A DNA stretch of 64,000 nucleotides, taken from positions 74,671 through 138,670 of the forward strand of contig VFHL01000006.1 of NCBI GenBank assembly GCA_009392005.1, given 5' to 3'. This DNA comes from SAR202 cluster bacterium. GTDB lineage: Bacteria; Chloroflexota; Dehalococcoidia; UBA6926; VFHL01. The position numbers and the translations under genes are program-made. Positions 20,026 to 29,962 of the stretch are shown piece after piece. A model generated the notes under the pieces. The model was not told the DNA's origin. It did not search any database and saw only the letters and a list, made by a program, of their open reading frames with translations. Numbering within the stretch: the stretch's first letter is position 1; each line of letters opens with the position of its first letter.

Positions 20026-20973
20026 CTACGGACCCGGATGTGCTCCGTGGGTATGTTCAACGTGATCATGTCCAGGTGGACGATTCCATGGCTCTAAAAG
20101 CATTCCCATACAGGTTCGCGGGTGAAACCACCCAGTCGCACGCTCAGAAACCTCTTTAGGCGGAATCGAACCGATCTGCTGCATACCAGCAGCATTTGCC
20201 TGATCTACAAATCGGTGTACATCGGGAGTGAAGGGAGCTGTATGATGAAACACATTTCCCAAAGTTGCCCGTTCGGCAACTAATCGAGCCGTCCCACTCT
20301 CGGTTGTCGTAGGATGACTAATTTCGATCACTGTTCCTCCCACGGGAAACTCCAAAATGTGCACAGGATCCGAAGCCGCTCGGCTCAGATCGCGATCAGC
20401 CGCCGGACCATCTTTGCCACGTTCAGACGAGAAATCCTCACGTAAACCAAACACATTTGTCCAAAACTCACGTGATTCATTACCGTCACGACCGGCTAAA
20501 CCAACATGCGCCATACCTGTGCAGGTACCATTCCCGCGATAGTATGGGTGTACATAATAGGTATCATCACTTGTAACCTGTAATCGAATACCAAGCGTCG
20601 TAGTCGGATCGAGAAAAACTGGTCCTTCACCATCCCATTCTCCCTCAATCTTTATTCCCTTAGCCTGGAATTCTTTCAAGTCCCCCGCCAGATCATCAGA
20701 GGCGAAGGACACGTAATACATCCCTCCACGGCCGTTCGATGACTCTAGGAATTGCCCCGGAGCGCTATCTGCACTTCCAGGCTTTGCGATCTCGTAATAC
20801 ATCTCGCCGATCGGAAATTCTAAGATCTTCGTGCCATCATAACCTTGCGCTCCATCAGGCCAGGGAGTCCGATGCTCATTCAAGGAAAGACCAAATCCCT
20901 CTACAAGGACATGCCTTGCATTCTCTAAATCTTCCGTAACCAAACCAACATGGTGAACTCTGGTGATTGCCAT
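20026..20973 (-). CDS. VOC/glyoxalase-type protein, two VOC modules
   Basis: MAITRVHHVGLVTEDLENARHVLVEGFGL and a second module GMAHVGLAGRDGNESREFWTNVFGL. Confidence 0.85.
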   Translation of the reverse strand: MAITRVHHVGLVTEDLENARHVLVEGFGLSLNEHRTPWPDGAQGYDGTKILEFPIGEMYYEIAKPGSADSAPGQFLESSNGRGGMYYVSFASDDLAGDLKEFQAKGIKIEGEWDGEGPVFLDPTTTLGIRLQVTSDDTYYVHPYYRGNGTCTGMAHVGLAGRDGNESREFWTNVFGLREDFSSERGKDGPAADRDLSRAASDPVHILEFPVGGTVIEISHPTTTESGTARLVAERATLGNVFHHTAPFTPDVHRFVDQANAAGMQQIGSIPPKEVSERATGWFHPRTCMGMLLEPWNRPPGHDHVEHTHGAHPGP

Positions 20974-21103
20974 TGTTCCCTCCATTCACATAAAATCACC
21001 TTTTCACGCATAGGATCTCATCAAACTCAAAAGCAATCAACTGCTAGAATGCGATTCAACGCACATTAATTTAACGTATGTTCATACTGAGAGGTATAGG
21101 TCT

Positions 21104-21586
21104 TTGAGGAAGTTCCGTAGAATAATCGGATTGGCCATCATCTTTATGCTGATTGCAACAGGAGCTATCTTACTCATCCAATCAAACTATTTCTCAACAA
21201 ACACGAATCTGCAGACCTCAGAACAGATACAAATTTTGATTGATGATGCCAAAACCATTGCTGACACCGAATATTTCCAAAAGGTCCCTTCTGCAATCAA
21301 CTTGTTCATCGAATCATTAGACACATGTGTTACACAAAATCAAAACCAATGTCTTACCGATGCCCTGAATGATTTACGTACGAATCTAGGAGACAAAGTT
21401 CCATCAAATGCCGAGTGGATCCAAGAGGCACATGTAAAGATCATTACCGCTTTGGATGAACTGACTGAAATCAACGATCGGATCCAACAGGGTGAAAACA
21501 CCGACCAACTTGTCCAAGAGACAAGCGACGCAATCTCTAATTTAACAACCGCTTTAACAAATTGGGTAAATCAGGCAACCAACTAA
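21104..21586 (+). CDS. Hypothetical secreted/membrane-anchored protein
   Basis: TTG start; N-terminal hydrophobic segment IIGLAIIFMLIATGAILLI followed by a helical polar domain. Confidence 0.6.
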   Translation: MRKFRRIIGLAIIFMLIATGAILLIQSNYFSTNTNLQTSEQIQILIDDAKTIADTEYFQKVPSAINLFIESLDTCVTQNQNQCLTDALNDLRTNLGDKVPSNAEWIQEAHVKIITALDELTEINDRIQQGENTDQLVQETSDAISNLTTALTNWVNQATN

Positions 21587-21733
21587 CTCTCAATTCAGCT
21601 ATCTTGCAATACAATATCACTGCAATTTATTTGTCATAATGCTTATCCAAAGAGTAGTATATGACACTAGTTAAAGGCATTGACTAAAAAAGAGATTGTC
21701 AAAATTATCGGCACAACTAATAGAGGAGGGGCT

Positions 21734-22888
21734 ATGAGTGCAGGCACGATAAACCGGGGAGAATTTGCGATTGTTGGCGTCGGGGAACCGGACACACAAA
21801 ATCGCGTCCCAGAAAAAACCGAATTATCAATGGGAACAGAGGCGTTACTCAAAGCAGCAGATGACGCAGGTATCGCCATCAAAGATATCGACGGCTGGTT
21901 CGTCCCTGGGGGGCCAAGCCCAAACCAGGCTGGAGAATACGTCGGTGTTTTCCCATCATATGCTGATGGGGGCAACGTTGGAGCAGTGAGTCCGATCGCA
22001 ATGGTCGGCCACGCTATGGCAGCCATCAATGCAGGTTATTGTTCCGTCGCAGCAGTACTGCATACCCAATTAAGCCGTAGTGGCCCGCGTGGAGGCGGAG
22101 GTGGGGATACATCGTCAACCATTGGCGGACAATTCATAGCGCCATACGGAATCGAAGGAGAATACAGCCGGCATGGGATGGTAGCTAATCGATACAACCA
22201 AACATACGGAACGGAAATGTCAGGATTTGCTGAACTCGCTGTATCAAATCGAAAGTGGGCCCAGCTCCATCCACGAGCGGCTTACACAGATCCAATGACT
22301 GTAGAAGATGTTTTGAATGCTCGGATCTTGTCATGGCCAATTACACTCCCTATGGTTTGCCCTGTCTTAGATAACGCATCCGCAATCATTATTACATCGG
22401 CCGATCGCGCCAAAGATATGAACAAAAAACCTGTTTCAATTCTCGGGTTCACTCAGGAATTTGAAATGAGCATTGATTTCAAAGAAGATTTGCTCGATTG
22501 GGAAATGATCCGCAAGTCTGGCGAGAAGCTTTTCCCGATGGCCGGCGTATCCCACAATGACATTGACCTAGTACAAACTCACGATTGCTTTATACCAGTA
22601 CCAATTCTTGAAGTCGAAGGGTTGGGATTTTGCGAGAAGGGAGAAGGTCTGGCATTCGTCGCAGATGGAAGAACAGCGCCCGGGGGTGATTTCCCAATGA
22701 ACACAAATGGAGGCGGATTATCCTATTCTCATAGTGGTAGTTTTGGCCTTGCCAGTATTTGTGACACCGTTGAACAACTTCGAGGAGAATCAGGGCCGAG
22801 GCAAATTACGGATGCCAACATTGGTTTAGTTACAGGATCAGGTGGAGGATTTACAACAAACACATCCATCATTCTGACCAACCAATAG
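21734..22888 (+). CDS. Thiolase-like protein (SCP-x/lipid-transfer type)
   Basis: GEFAIVGVGEPDTQNRVPEKTELSMGTEALLKAADDAGI...; GGDFPMNTNGGGLSYSHSGSFG. ATG at 21734 with RBS gaggagggg. Confidence 0.88.
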   Translation: MSAGTINRGEFAIVGVGEPDTQNRVPEKTELSMGTEALLKAADDAGIAIKDIDGWFVPGGPSPNQAGEYVGVFPSYADGGNVGAVSPIAMVGHAMAAINAGYCSVAAVLHTQLSRSGPRGGGGGDTSSTIGGQFIAPYGIEGEYSRHGMVANRYNQTYGTEMSGFAELAVSNRKWAQLHPRAAYTDPMTVEDVLNARILSWPITLPMVCPVLDNASAIIITSADRAKDMNKKPVSILGFTQEFEMSIDFKEDLLDWEMIRKSGEKLFPMAGVSHNDIDLVQTHDCFIPVPILEVEGLGFCEKGEGLAFVADGRTAPGGDFPMNTNGGGLSYSHSGSFGLASICDTVEQLRGESGPRQITDANIGLVTGSGGGFTTNTSIILTNQ

Positions 22889-22946
22889 GGCTACTTACCC
22901 CCTAAAAAGTGCATAACCAAATACGGTCTATAGAAGGAGCACCTAA

Positions 22947-23366
22947 ATGACAAGCGAATATACAAATCCCGTCCCTACTCCAACACCAGACACGCAAAAT
23001 TTTTGGGATGGTTTAAAAGAACAAACGATACAATTAAAACGTTGTTTAGAAAACGAATGTGGACGTTTCCACCACTTCCCGCGTTCAATTTGCCCATATT
23101 GTCATTCAACGAATCTCGAATGGACACCGGTTAGCGGAAACGGAACGCTCTACGCATTTTCCGTAAACCATCGACCGCCACGTGGATGGACCGAAAATGA
23201 AGCCCCTGTGATCGCGATTGTTGAATTGGAAGAAGGGATCAAGCTTTACACAAACTTAGTGAACCCACCAGAAGACCCAACCACAATTAAAATTGGTGTC
23301 CCTGTGGAGCCTGTGTTTGATAAAGTGACCAATGAGGTCACTTTGTTGCGATACCGCTTGAAGTAA
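22947..23366 (+). CDS. DUF35 OB-fold/zinc-ribbon acyl-CoA-associated protein
   Basis: LKRCLENECGRFHHFPRSICPYCHSTNLEWTPVSGNGTLYAFSVNHRPP. Confidence 0.9.
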   Translation: MTSEYTNPVPTPTPDTQNFWDGLKEQTIQLKRCLENECGRFHHFPRSICPYCHSTNLEWTPVSGNGTLYAFSVNHRPPRGWTENEAPVIAIVELEEGIKLYTNLVNPPEDPTTIKIGVPVEPVFDKVTNEVTLLRYRLK

Positions 23367-23385
23367 ATAACACAAGGGTAAGCAA

Positions 23386-24558
23386 TTAGACGCTCTCAAG
23401 ATCACTTAGGATTAATGTCCCGAAGGCCGACATAGCTCCGCCACCCATCCCATTTATCATCGCATGATGAACGTTTGGAACTTGCCTCTCCCCAGTTTCA
23501 CCTCGGGTTTGGCGTACCCCTTCTATCAAAGGAAATATGCCATAGGGGCCTGGGTGACCATAAGAGAGACCGCCACCATGTGTATTCAATGGAAAATGGC
23601 CTCCAGGTGCTGTTCCACCGTTTGCAACAAAATCCCCACTGCCACCCAATTCAGTGAATCCTAATGCCTCAATCGCAAACATTGGATTGAAGACAAATGC
23701 ATCATAGAATTCTGCAACGTCGATATCTTTCTGGCTAACCCCCGCCATCGGGAAAGCTCGCTCACCATTTTGAGCTACACCTTCCCATACACTGAAATCA
23801 CGTGCCTCACTGACACCATTATGAGCTGTTCCCTCACCTGATCCAGCGACATAAACGGGAGGCTTTTTCAAATCTTTGGCTCGTTCAGCAGAGGTAAGAA
23901 TTACAGCTGCACCCATATCCATAACCAAACAACACATAGCCATTGTAAATGGCCACGAGACCATAGGCGCTGAAAGAACGTCCTCACGAGTCTGGGGTTC
24001 CCTCATAATCGCTCGTGGATTAAGTTGTGCCCATTTCCGTGTAGATACGGCAACATCCGCCATCTGTTCTCGGGTCGTTCCATAAGTATGCATATGTCGC
24101 GTCGCGAACATACCTGTTTGACTTGCAGCGGCACCAAGACCAAAAGGAGCCTCAAATTGGCCTGGATACGTATTTGCTGATTGACCAGCGCCCGGCATAC
24201 CAACACGGCTACCTGCACCTTCTCCATGAAAAATCAATGCAACATCACAAAAACCAGCCATAATTGCTGCCACAGCATGCTCGACATGCATGATATAAGA
24301 TGTCCCGCCAACTGATGTAGCATCAATATATTTGGGAATAACACCCAAATAATCAGTGATTTGCGCAAACGTGTTGCCACCAGGACCACCAGAAAAAATC
24401 CCATCTACGTCTGATAACTCTAAACCAGCATCATCCAAAGCTAACAACATCGCCTCAGTCGCTAATTCAAAAACATTTCGGTTCGGAATGCGCCCGATTT
24501 GTGATTCTCCCACGCCAACAATTGCTACTTTACGTGATACATCTCGAAAGTCTGCCAT
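23386..24558 (-). CDS. Thiolase-like protein (SCP-x/lipid-transfer type)
   Basis: KVAIVGVGESQIGRIPNRNVFELATEAMLLALDDAGLELSDVDGIFSGG; GGHFPLNTHGGGLSYGHPG. Confidence 0.9.
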   Translation of the reverse strand: MADFRDVSRKVAIVGVGESQIGRIPNRNVFELATEAMLLALDDAGLELSDVDGIFSGGPGGNTFAQITDYLGVIPKYIDATSVGGTSYIMHVEHAVAAIMAGFCDVALIFHGEGAGSRVGMPGAGQSANTYPGQFEAPFGLGAAASQTGMFATRHMHTYGTTREQMADVAVSTRKWAQLNPRAIMREPQTREDVLSAPMVSWPFTMAMCCLVMDMGAAVILTSAERAKDLKKPPVYVAGSGEGTAHNGVSEARDFSVWEGVAQNGERAFPMAGVSQKDIDVAEFYDAFVFNPMFAIEALGFTELGGSGDFVANGGTAPGGHFPLNTHGGGLSYGHPGPYGIFPLIEGVRQTRGETGERQVPNVHHAMINGMGGGAMSAFGTLILSDLESV

Positions 24559-24743
24559 ATCTGACCTCCTAGCACGATCTAAATTCTTCTATTAATCAAT
24601 TATACGCCGGACACATCGTACCGAAAAGCAATTAATCTTATATTGAATATATGAGCAAATGAAATAGACAATTGTCTTCGCCGATTCATGCACTACATTA
24701 TCTGTGTTGAACAATTCTCAGATATACTGAATTAGCAATTAGT

Positions 24744-27131
24744 ATGAAGAAGCTACCTAAGACGAGATATGCATTGTTATTTTTAGCCGCCGTGATATCG
24801 ATCACAGCGTGTACTCAATCTAATATTTCGATTGGAACCATTACTCCTTCGCCTGAAAGCCGTATCAAACCACAAGGCGAAGATCTTCGAGATGTGCAAG
24901 CGAAGATTAAAGCTACAGCACAAGCTTTAGAAGACGCTGCATTGAGAATTATTCCACAACCTACCGTTCAGCCTTCACCGACTAGCACACCGATTAGCAC
25001 ACCCACTGTCATTCCTAGCGAACAAACAATTCCTACAGCGACTTCAACTCCTCAAACATCGATCTCAGAACTTGTCGAAATGCTACAACCCTCCATTGTC
25101 CAAATAAAAACCTCAATTGGTATCGGGGCCGGTTTCATTATTGATGAGAACGGTTTGATCCTGACGAATGCCCAAATATTAGGGGGGCAAATAAATGCCG
25201 AAGTGACAATGAATAACGGATTGAAACTGTCCGGCAAGGTAATTGGCAGCGATAAAACAGCTGGCATTGGATTATTAGTGGTAAATGGCTACCAGTTACC
25301 TGCTTTGGATATAGAAACATCTGGCGAACCAAAGATTGGTGATTCGATCTTTGCTCTTGGTTACAACACAACTACAACGAATCAGCCAACCGAAAAAGAA
25401 GGATTTTTGCAGGCAAAACAAGTAGAAGCATTCGGATCAAACACAGGTTTAGAATCCAACCTGATACTTTCTGAAACATATAGTGGTGGCCCTTTATTTA
25501 ATCGTTCTGGTCAAGTAATTGGTGTCAACATCATTGGCATTGTTTCAAAAACAGGAAGCAGCTTCGCGAGTCCAATCAACACTGTGTCTTCCTTCGTCAC
25601 GTCTTTGCAAAAAGGACAGATGGCACAGCCATTCGAGAGCAAGAAGTATCCATTGATACTAGATTTGCCGGTGGAATGGCGACTCCATGAATTAGGTGCA
25701 AATTATCTGTTTTTACGTGACACTAATTCGACAGCGACGATGACAATAAAAATGATTAGTGTCGCTCCCAACATATCAACCGAACAGTTTGCCTTAGCAC
25801 AAACAAACTATACGCAGGCAATATCATCTTCAAACGCGAATAAGCTTCTATCAACTGATTCCTTATCTCGCAGTACAACAACAATTTCAGAAATCCAAAC
25901 TTGGAGCAGCAAAAAAACATGGAACAATCCAATTTTGGATTTCTCAGAGGCTGGTACAGATTATTTCTTCGTGTTAGAAGGAACTGGATATACCATAAGT
26001 ACGCGCAGCGAATTATCTGAATCAAACGTAGCGATGTCAGATTTTAATAAAATCATCAACGATGCAACCATCAAGAAAGCAATCTCAGCAACGCCCACGA
26101 TCACGGTACCACCAACGGCACCAAAGGTAAATTATGGCCCTAAAATGGGTTTGATCAGACATGAACAGAATAACAACGCCCATGATTTGTTTCTGAGTCA
26201 AACTGACATTAGGAACACCGTAATTGAAGCAAACTTGACACCGCCTCACGCTCTATTTGACCCCGCTATCGGTTGGAGTACAGGCATCACATTCCGATAT
26301 TCTGGAATTAAAGAAAACCATACACTCGTGATAGGGAATATTCCTAACCAAGGCCCAATGTGGTACCACTATGCATGGGATGAAAAAACACAAACACAAA
26401 AACTTATACGATCGAAAACATCCGAACACATCCAAACGAGCTATGGCAGCTCGAACCATATTCTTCTAATCAGCCTTAACAAAACTGGCTGGTTATTTAT
26501 TAATAAGCGCTTCATTGACACATTAGATCTCAGCGGGCTACAAAACTCAGGAGATACTGGGATAATCGGCGCATTTTTTGACGGGCACAAATATATTGAT
26601 GCATCCACAGAGTTCAACGACTTCACCGTCCGGTCATTACAAAGCAAATATGAGCAACAAGAAGGAACAATCCCACACACACAAGATGGCAAGATCGATA
26701 GTTTCGTACCAAACATCGTACTCACAAACGCCCTTGTCCAAGCTGATTTTTCCTCTCCATTTGACCCACGCGAGGGTCGATGGAGCCCCGGTTTTTTGGT
26801 ACGAAATACCGATTTAGAGCATTACCACAGCTTTGGAATAAGAAGTAACGGATACTGGTTCCATGAATACAAAATAGGAAGTGACGAAACACAAGTACGA
26901 TCTTACGGTTACTCACCATGGATCAAAAAAAACAACCATGTACTAGGCATCTTTCTAGAGGAAAAAGCATGGCTGTTCGTTAACGGAGAATATGTTACAC
27001 GCCTAAATTTAGTAGGGTCATTGGATGCTGGGCAAATTACACTCTTTGTCAATTATTTTAAAGGACACGGAAAACCTAACCATACAACCTACTACGAAGA
27101 CTTCGAAATCTGGTCTATCGGAAACGAATAA
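24744..27131 (+). CDS. Lipoprotein with degenerate trypsin/HtrA-like domain and two C-terminal LamG/concanavalin-like modules
   Basis: Signal/lipobox-like LFLAAVISITACTQ; HtrA-like GAGFIIDENGLILTNAQ...SETYSGGPLFNRSGQVIGVNIIG; two repeated modules (...WSTGITFRYSG..., ...WSPGFLVRNTD...). Confidence 0.8.
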   Translation: MKKLPKTRYALLFLAAVISITACTQSNISIGTITPSPESRIKPQGEDLRDVQAKIKATAQALEDAALRIIPQPTVQPSPTSTPISTPTVIPSEQTIPTATSTPQTSISELVEMLQPSIVQIKTSIGIGAGFIIDENGLILTNAQILGGQINAEVTMNNGLKLSGKVIGSDKTAGIGLLVVNGYQLPALDIETSGEPKIGDSIFALGYNTTTTNQPTEKEGFLQAKQVEAFGSNTGLESNLILSETYSGGPLFNRSGQVIGVNIIGIVSKTGSSFASPINTVSSFVTSLQKGQMAQPFESKKYPLILDLPVEWRLHELGANYLFLRDTNSTATMTIKMISVAPNISTEQFALAQTNYTQAISSSNANKLLSTDSLSRSTTTISEIQTWSSKKTWNNPILDFSEAGTDYFFVLEGTGYTISTRSELSESNVAMSDFNKIINDATIKKAISATPTITVPPTAPKVNYGPKMGLIRHEQNNNAHDLFLSQTDIRNTVIEANLTPPHALFDPAIGWSTGITFRYSGIKENHTLVIGNIPNQGPMWYHYAWDEKTQTQKLIRSKTSEHIQTSYGSSNHILLISLNKTGWLFINKRFIDTLDLSGLQNSGDTGIIGAFFDGHKYIDASTEFNDFTVRSLQSKYEQQEGTIPHTQDGKIDSFVPNIVLTNALVQADFSSPFDPREGRWSPGFLVRNTDLEHYHSFGIRSNGYWFHEYKIGSDETQVRSYGYSPWIKKNNHVLGIFLEEKAWLFVNGEYVTRLNLVGSLDAGQITLFVNYFKGHGKPNHTTYYEDFEIWSIGNE

Positions 27132-27174
27132 CGACTGTCAAATTTTAAGTCGACCGAACAAACGCCAGATTTGT

Positions 27175-27543
27175 CTAATCGGATATGAATTTAAGCGATA
27201 TCGAATTGACACAATGCCGAGTATTCTTTGCTGTAAATCCTTCACCATCAAAAACGTGACCTAAATGACCACCACAGTTTACACATTCGATTTCTATACG
27301 CATCCCATCTGGATCAGGTTGACGCCGAACGGCGCCCGGCACTTCCTGGTCAAACGCGGGCCATCCACAATGTGCATCAAATTTATCAGATGACTGATAC
27401 AGCTCAGCATCACAACGACGACAAAGGTATTTACCTGCTTCATAAAAATCATCGTACTCTCCGGAGAATGGAGGCTCCGTGCCTTTGTCTTCAATAATAT
27501 ATTTCTCTATATCCGATAACGAATTATATTGTGTATCTTCCAT
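27175..27543 (-). CDS. msrB: Peptide-methionine (R)-S-oxide reductase MsrB
   Basis: [55 protein letters not shown]. Confidence 0.95.
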   Translation of the reverse strand: MEDTQYNSLSDIEKYIIEDKGTEPPFSGEYDDFYEAGKYLCRRCDAELYQSSDKFDAHCGWPAFDQEVPGAVRRQPDPDGMRIEIECVNCGGHLGHVFDGEGFTAKNTRHCVNSISLKFISD

Positions 27544-27617
27544 CACCATCCTCCAATCAGATCGAAACAGGTCACTTACAAAAAATGAAACAGGGATTTA
27601 TTCTAACGTAACTAGAA

Positions 27618-28868
27618 TTACAATTCCGCATTATTTTCTTCAGGTGGATGTATATTACGAAACATAAAATAGAGGGATAGATCGTACCCTATTTTTAAAA
27701 CACCACAAACAATAAAAGGAAGACTAACTGCCCCCATGCTCCATAAAATGGTCGCAAGTGACGGGCTAATGGTTCCAGTTACGCTGCGCGTCGTGGTATT
27801 GAGGCCAGCCATAGCAACCCGTTCTTCAGGTTCAACAATCGCCATTGTGTAGGATTCTCTTGTTGGAACATCCATGCGAGAGCAAAAACCCCGGGCCAAC
27901 CAAAAAATCGCCGCAAGCCATGCTGTAGGAAGAAACGGTATCGCGATCAAAAGCAAACTTGCAGGAATATGCGTAAAAACCATCGTATTAATCAAACCAA
28001 TACGATTGGCCAATTTGGCTGCTATAAACAGTGAAATCGCCCCCAAGATATTGGAGCCTAAGAAGATTATGCCAATCGATTGTAATTCAACGCCAAATTT
28101 AGAGTAAAACCATAGCGAAACAAGGCTCTCTACCACTAAACCACCAGCGAAGTGATCCAAACTAAACAACCCTGACAAAGTAAATATTATGCGGCGAGAA
28201 GGTAACCGAAGAGGATTACTCCATTGCCCTTTCGCAACCTCAACTTCAACATCCGATGAAACCAATGCGTAACAAAACCCCGCAAGGACAAACAACACAG
28301 CAGATGTAACGAAAACAACTCGCAGTGACACTATTTCCTGCATTACAAACATATGTTGATAGAAAACAGGCAATCCCGCCGAAAGAGCACCAATCGCAAT
28401 CCCACTAGTACGTACAACCCCATAAAGAGCATATAAGTCCGTGCGGCGCTCTGACACTACACGACTTGCTAGGCTCGCTTGTTCCAACGGCTGCGCTGGA
28501 CCTGAAGCGGAACCACCACCAGCAACACTAAAACATCCGATAAATGCCAATAAACTGAGAATCGAAAAACTCGTGGTCAGAGTAAGGATCAACGCCGTCA
28601 ACGCTGGCAAAAGTGTAAACCCGATAAGCAACCGTCGGCGCCCTAATCGATCACCGAAAAATACTATTGCTAAAGAATATGCGGCCGCTCCACCAATACC
28701 CGCACTAAGGAAGAGTCCTATTTGCATCGTTGAAAAACCTACTAAATAGAGATAGATGGCCATAATCACCGACAAGGATCCTTGTGCCAGGGAACGAAGT
28801 CCACGAGCAGATACAATCAACCACGCATCACGTGTCATCCAATCAAAACGAGAGCGAATCTTATTCAT
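27618..28868 (-). CDS. MFS transporter
   Basis: 416 aa, ~12 hydrophobic segments, FFGDRLGRRRLLIGF. Confidence 0.88.
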   Translation of the reverse strand: MNKIRSRFDWMTRDAWLIVSARGLRSLAQGSLSVIMAIYLYLVGFSTMQIGLFLSAGIGGAAAYSLAIVFFGDRLGRRRLLIGFTLLPALTALILTLTTSFSILSLLAFIGCFSVAGGGSASGPAQPLEQASLASRVVSERRTDLYALYGVVRTSGIAIGALSAGLPVFYQHMFVMQEIVSLRVVFVTSAVLFVLAGFCYALVSSDVEVEVAKGQWSNPLRLPSRRIIFTLSGLFSLDHFAGGLVVESLVSLWFYSKFGVELQSIGIIFLGSNILGAISLFIAAKLANRIGLINTMVFTHIPASLLLIAIPFLPTAWLAAIFWLARGFCSRMDVPTRESYTMAIVEPEERVAMAGLNTTTRSVTGTISPSLATILWSMGAVSLPFIVCGVLKIGYDLSLYFMFRNIHPPEENNAEL

Positions 28869-29156
28869 CTTGGTTTCTCATAAACAAATCTCGCATAGAG
28901 TAAATTTCCCCAATGTCCATTTAAAATAGGTCGTGGTAACTCTAGACACAACCACTCTTTAAACAGAAAAAGCATAACCTAAATGTTGAAGAACCATTCA
29001 TTATTTACTTCACCAGCTATCAGGCTAAACAGAGCATCTGTAATTTTGTCACAATCATCGCATTTATGAGAGAATCAGAACTAAAGAATCTTGGCACTAC
29101 TAGATTAGCGAATCGCCCTGAAAGATAGAAAAGTTTAGACTAAAGGTAGGGATTAT

Positions 29157-29642
29157 ATGCCATCGTTTGACGTGGTATCAAAAATTGATCTGGCAGAGGT
29201 AGATAACGCGATTAACAACGTAATGCGTGAAGTCAATCAACGCTACGATTTCAAGGGCTCTATCTGCACAGTCGAGCGAACCGATAGTGATTTAACCGTT
29301 GTAGCAGAAGATGACATGAAATTGCGGCAACTTCACGATTTGATTTTTACACACTGGGCACGTAGAAAAATCGACAGTAAGTCTCTCGATTTTAGCGAAC
29401 CAGAAGCTGCTTCCCAAGGGAGCCTGCGGCAGCAAATTAATATCCGTCAAGGTATTGATACTTCACTGGGACGAACCATTATTAAATCTGTGAAAAGCTC
29501 AAAACTCAAGGTCCAAGTCGCGATTCAAGGAGATGAATTAAGAGTTACTGGCAAAAAACGAGATGATTTGCAAAAAGTAATTGCTCTAATGAAAGAAATG
29601 GAAATTGAGCAACCACTACAGTACATAAACTTCCGTGATTGA
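29157..29642 (+). CDS. YajQ family nucleotide-binding protein
   Basis: MPSFDVVSKIDLAEVDNAINNVMREVNQRYDFKGS...KLKVQVAIQGDELRVTGKKRDDLQ. Confidence 0.95.
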   Translation: MPSFDVVSKIDLAEVDNAINNVMREVNQRYDFKGSICTVERTDSDLTVVAEDDMKLRQLHDLIFTHWARRKIDSKSLDFSEPEAASQGSLRQQINIRQGIDTSLGRTIIKSVKSSKLKVQVAIQGDELRVTGKKRDDLQKVIALMKEMEIEQPLQYINFRD

Positions 29643-29907
29643 TACCTGTGATAGGGAGGACAGCATACCAGAATCATCTGATCTTGTTACCGTCGATATG
29701 CGAGGAGAGATCTGCCCGGGGCCACTCATTGCAACGCAGGCGGCCATTAACGAGGCTCAACCAGGACAAAAAATCGAAGTACTAACAGACTTTCAACCAG
29801 CAGTCATGATGGTCACAACAACTGCAGTGAAAGAAGGATGGGATATCCAGGTTCTGAGGGTAAAGATAGGTGAGTGGCGATTGGTACTAAATGAAAGTCC
29901 GATATAG
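29635..29907 (+). CDS. TusA/SirA-like sulfur carrier family protein
   Basis: VDMRGEICPGPLIATQAAINEAQPGQKIEVLTDFQPAVMMV; CPxP motif. GTG start overlaps the YajQ stop. Confidence 0.88.
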   Translation: MIDTCDREDSIPESSDLVTVDMRGEICPGPLIATQAAINEAQPGQKIEVLTDFQPAVMMVTTTAVKEGWDIQVLRVKIGEWRLVLNESPI

Positions 29908-29962
29908 TCCTAGTCGCGCTCCGACGATCTCCACTAACTTTGACTCAACATATCACCAACCA

